DNA of 17,763 nucleotides from Rhodoferax sp. (GTDB lineage: Bacteria > Pseudomonadota > Gammaproteobacteria > Burkholderiales > Burkholderiaceae_C): NCBI GenBank assembly GCA_020048795.1, contig JAIFMA010000204.1, positions 1-17,763 of the forward strand, given 5' to 3'. The position numbers were made by a program, and so were the translations under genes. Under the pieces are notes generated by a model. The model was not told the DNA's origin and made no database searches. It saw only the letters and a program-made list of their open reading frames with translations. Shown here in pieces: positions 15,477 through 17,763 of the stretch (position 1 is the first letter of the stretch; each line of letters starts with the position of its first letter).

Positions 15477-15503
15477 TTGGCGCTCCTATGTGGGTCAATT
15501 CGG

Positions 15504-15532
15504 AGTTTACGAGTCTTGCGCACAATATTCAA
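15504..15532 (-). promoter_or_regulatory. Candidate sigma-70 promoter for the shared-tail gene pair
   Basis: On the minus strand TTGAAT (15532-15527) and TAAACT (15509-15504) are separated by exactly 17 bases; each matches 4 of 6 consensus bases. Transcription would begin near 15497, leaving a leader of about 20 bases with the GGAG ribosome site. It lies in the 72-base gap after the ABC exporter stop, so the pair could be expressed independently of the exporter. Confidence 0.4.
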
Positions 15533-15548
15533 CTGCTTTAACGGGCTA

Positions 15549-17324
15549 TCAGGTGTGAAACTGCAGGGCCGCCAGACCCGCGTAAATGCCGCCCAGTGCC
15601 ACCAGCTCGGCGTGTGTGCCCTGTTCCACCAAACACCCCTGATCCAGCACCACAATGCGGTCGGCTTTTTGCACCGTGGCCAGGCGGTGGGCAATCACCA
15701 GGGTGGTGCGGCCGTGCATGGCAGATTCCAGCGCAGCCTGCACCATGCGTTCGCTTTCCGCGTCCAGCGCGCTGGTGGCCTCATCGAGCAGCAACAAGGG
15801 CGGATTTTTCAGGATGGCCCGGGCAATGGCCAGGCGTTGGCGTTGGCCACCACTCAGGCGCACGCCACGCTCGCCCAAAAACGTGTCGTAGCCCTGGGGC
15901 AGGGCGGTGATGAAGGCATGCGCAAATGCCGCTTCGGCAGCCCGCATGACCTCGGCCTCACTGGCCTCAGGGCGGCCGTAACGGATGTTTTCCAGGGCAC
16001 TGCTGGAGAATATGACCGCGTCCTGCGGCACGATGCCAATCTGCTGGCGCAAGTCGGTCAGGCTCAGATCGCCAGTGGGCACGCCATCCAACAAGATGCG
16101 CCCGCCCTGGGCGTCATAAAAACGCAGCAGCAGTTGAAACACCGTGCTTTTGCCGGCACCACTGGGCCCCACCAGCGCCACCGTCTGGCCGGCAGCCACC
16201 GTCAGCGAAAAATCTTGCAGCGCCGCCTGCCCAGGGCGGGACGGATAATGAAACCGGACTGATTCAAATTGAATAGCGCATCCCGCATGATTGATAAGGG
16301 CTGGAGCCGGATTTGATGGTGAAACAATCGGTGAACGGCTGGCCAGCAGCTCCATCAAGCGCTCCGTGGCCCCGGCCGCGCGCAGCAGGTCGCCATAGAC
16401 CTCGCCCAACACCGCAAAAGCACCGGCCAGAATGATCACATACACCACCGTTTGCCCCAGGTGCCCGGCACTGATGCGCCCGGCCATCACCGCCTGCGTG
16501 CCCTGGTACAAGCCCCACAGCAGCGCCGCTGAGGTGGCGATGATGATGAAGGCCACCAGCATCGACCGGGCCCGTGAGCGCCGCACCGCCACGTCAAAAG
16601 CGGCGTTGGTGGCCTGGGCAAAACGGCTGGTTTCACGCCGCTCGGCCCCATAACTCTGCACCACTGTGATGGCGTTGAGCACCTCGGCGGCAATCGCACT
16701 TGAATCGGCAGCACGGTCCTGACTGGCCCGTGACAGCTTGCGCACCCGTCGTCCAAACCACAGCGCCGGCAACACAATCAGCAGCAGCACGGCCAGCACC
16801 TGGGCCATCACCATCGGATTGGTCCAGACCAGAATCCCCAGCGCACCGAGCCCCATCACCAGATTGCGCAAGCCCATGCTCAGCGACGACCCTACCACCG
16901 TCTGCACCAATGTGGTGTCAGCGGACAGGCGCGACAGCACCTCGCCGGTTTGCGTGGTCTCAAAAAATTCCGGGCTTTGCTGCAACACATGGGCATACAC
17001 CGCGTTGCGCAGGTCAGCGCTGACACGCTCGCCCAGCCAGCTCACCATGTAAAAGCGCCCGGCCGAAAAAATGCCCAGCGCCACCGCCACTGCAAACAGC
17101 GCGACAAAGTGCTCACGCAGCGCCATCACCTGCGCGCCCTTGTCAACTTGCACCAGACCCCCGTCAATCAGGCTGCGCAGCGCCAGCGGAAAAGCCAGCG
17201 TGGCCATCGCGGCTAGCACCAGAAACACCAGTGCCAGGCCGATGCGGCCGCTGTACGGTCTTAAAAAAGGCAGCAAGCCCGAGAGTGATTTCGGATGGCG
17301 TGTGGGTTCAAGGGCGGTGGACAT
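15549..17324 (-). CDS. ABC exporter half-transporter, MsbA-related (fused membrane and ATPase domains)
   Basis: A 591-residue type IV (MsbA-like) exporter. The membrane domain (about 15-330) has six hydrophobic segments and the coupling motif FFETTQTGEVLSRLSADT. The ATPase domain (about 350-591) has Walker A GPSGAGKS (386-393), Q-loop VPQD, signature LSGGQ (490-494), Walker B LLLLDEATSALD with D514/E515, and H-loop H546. It should work as a homodimer in the inner membrane, exporting a lipid, drug or other hydrophobic substrate; the true substrate is unknown. ATG 17324 is preferred, though its ribosome site is weak. A TTG at 17351 would add nine residues. The small tail-sharing genes lie downstream on the same strand, but no peptidase domain suggests it processes them. 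Confidence 0.9.
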   Translation of the reverse strand: MSTALEPTRHPKSLSGLLPFLRPYSGRIGLALVFLVLAAMATLAFPLALRSLIDGGLVQVDKGAQVMALREHFVALFAVAVALGIFSAGRFYMVSWLGERVSADLRNAVYAHVLQQSPEFFETTQTGEVLSRLSADTTLVQTVVGSSLSMGLRNLVMGLGALGILVWTNPMVMAQVLAVLLLIVLPALWFGRRVRKLSRASQDRAADSSAIAAEVLNAITVVQSYGAERRETSRFAQATNAAFDVAVRRSRARSMLVAFIIIATSAALLWGLYQGTQAVMAGRISAGHLGQTVVYVIILAGAFAVLGEVYGDLLRAAGATERLMELLASRSPIVSPSNPAPALINHAGCAIQFESVRFHYPSRPGQAALQDFSLTVAAGQTVALVGPSGAGKSTVFQLLLRFYDAQGGRILLDGVPTGDLSLTDLRQQIGIVPQDAVIFSSSALENIRYGRPEASEAEVMRAAEAAFAHAFITALPQGYDTFLGERGVRLSGGQRQRLAIARAILKNPPLLLLDEATSALDAESERMVQAALESAMHGRTTLVIAHRLATVQKADRIVVLDQGCLVEQGTHAELVALGGIYAGLAALQFHT

Positions 17325-17423
17325 CAGCGAGGGCCTGGAGAAAAAAGCCAATGTTGGTGAAAGACGACCGCAACCGTATCAGGCCGCCTGGCATCTTTAG
17401 AGATTTATGAATAAATGACCTCC

Positions 17424-17467
17424 AGCCCATACGGTTATTGCGCTGACAGCTATTTTATTTGTAGTGA
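17424..17467 (+). repeat. Dispersed repeat, copy 2 (directly after the lipocalin-like gene)
   Basis: This is the partner of the copy at 3414-3457, with identical spacing of AGCCCATA, TTGCGCTGA, AGCTATT and GTAGTGA. It ends at the base next to the stop codon of the lipocalin-like gene (17468-17470) and lies in the gap before the ABC exporter. The preceding bases (ATGACCTCC, 17414-17422) may belong to a longer form of the element. Confidence 0.6.
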
Positions 17468-17763
17468 TCAAGATAGTTGCAGGGGGCTGGCGTAACCGGT
17501 CATTTCCAGATAGCCGCGGCCGATTACTTGCCCCTGTGCATCCAGCAACTGACTCAGCCCTTCCCAGTAAATGGCACCGGTGGAACGACGGCTGTCGAGC
17601 TCCTGATTGTCCAGCATCGCCCGCACGGTGTAGCGCTGCCGGCCCATTGCCTGCAAGTTGGAGCTTGCGGCGCCGAGCGGGAGCTCCACGCTCCATGACA
17701 CTGGATAGCTGGCGCCGCTGGCGGTGCTGGTCCAGTAGCGCTCTGGCTTGAAAACCACCTCGT
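17468..17763 (-). CDS. Lipocalin-like (AttH/CrtC-type) protein, C-terminal fragment
   Basis: The frame enters from the right edge and stops at TGA 17470-17468; about 97 residues are visible. VSWSVELPLG, the central GAIYWEGLSQL and the end GRGYLEMTGYASPLQL resemble the second beta-barrel half of the AttH / carotenoid 1,2-hydratase-like family, which are often lipoproteins or periplasmic proteins encoded beside ABC transporter permease genes. Only the C-terminal part is present, so the start, any signal peptide and any catalytic residues cannot be judged. It is upstream of, and on the same strand as, the ABC exporter gene, separated by about 140 bases that hold the dispersed repeat. Function is uncertain; a carotenoid role is not implied. 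Confidence 0.7.
   Translation of the reverse strand, partial: EVVFKPERYWTSTASGASYPVSWSVELPLGAASSNLQAMGRQRYTVRAMLDNQELDSRRSTGAIYWEGLSQLLDAQGQVIGRGYLEMTGYASPLQLS

Noticed and set aside
15513..15540. Possible sigma-28 (flagellar) promoter, TAAA then 15 bases then GCGCAAGA on the minus strand
   Set aside because: Only 4 of 8 bases of the -10 element fit, and the overlapping sigma-70 pair with 17-base spacing is a better explanation.
15285..17324. Tail-sharing small proteins as peptide substrates (bacteriocin or RiPP) of the neighbouring ABC exporter
   Set aside because: The exporter has no N-terminal C39 peptidase domain, the small proteins have no double-glycine leader or cysteine/serine-rich core, and no modification enzyme is nearby.

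Overview
The window looks like chromosomal DNA of a betaproteobacterium, most likely order Burkholderiales, family Comamonadaceae (Rhodoferax-like). The reasons are the gene orders pstB-phoU-phoB-phoR and trxA-rho-rpmE2 (type B L31), the very large NAD-dependent glutamate dehydrogenase, and a dispersed repeat of a kind I associate with Comamonadaceae. The family assignment is inference; I could run no search. There is no sign of a prophage, insertion sequence, CRISPR array, tRNA or rRNA gene. The longest stretch without a gene is about 200 bases.

Layout. Positions 1-2994 (+) are the distal end of a phosphate regulon: the tail of pstB, then phoU, phoB and phoR. phoU-phoB and phoB-phoR overlap by a few bases and are probably translationally coupled. 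Converging on phoR with a 4-base overlap is a multi-pass membrane protein resembling GT-C glycosyltransferases (2991-4697, -). Positions 4742-6939 (-) hold the block trxA, rho, rpmE2, with intrinsic terminators after trxA and after rpmE2 and a C-rich, G-poor leader in front of rho. Positions 7102-14736 (+) hold three metabolic genes: an uncharacterised HI0933-type flavoprotein, an acetyl-CoA hydrolase/4-hydroxybutyrate CoA-transferase family enzyme, and the 1585-residue glutamate dehydrogenase.

Positions 14766-15476 (-) hold the least ordinary part. Two small genes encode unlike proteins, one alpha-helical and probably coiled-coil, the other short and disordered, that end in nearly the same tail (GRVLNATA and GRVLNVTA, with weaker similarity over the last 17 residues). 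They have their own promoter-like sequence and a hairpin that covers the ribosome site of the second gene. Positions 15549-17324 (-) encode an MsbA-like ABC exporter half-transporter, and the right edge (17468-17763, -) is the C-terminal part of a lipocalin-like (AttH/CrtC-type) protein.

Other points: a 44-base dispersed repeat occurs twice, once just after the lipocalin-like gene and once in frame inside the glycosyltransferase-like gene, where it encodes part of a membrane helix. The shared-tail gene pair is the best candidate for something undescribed. The rest of the window is mostly well-known housekeeping and metabolism.
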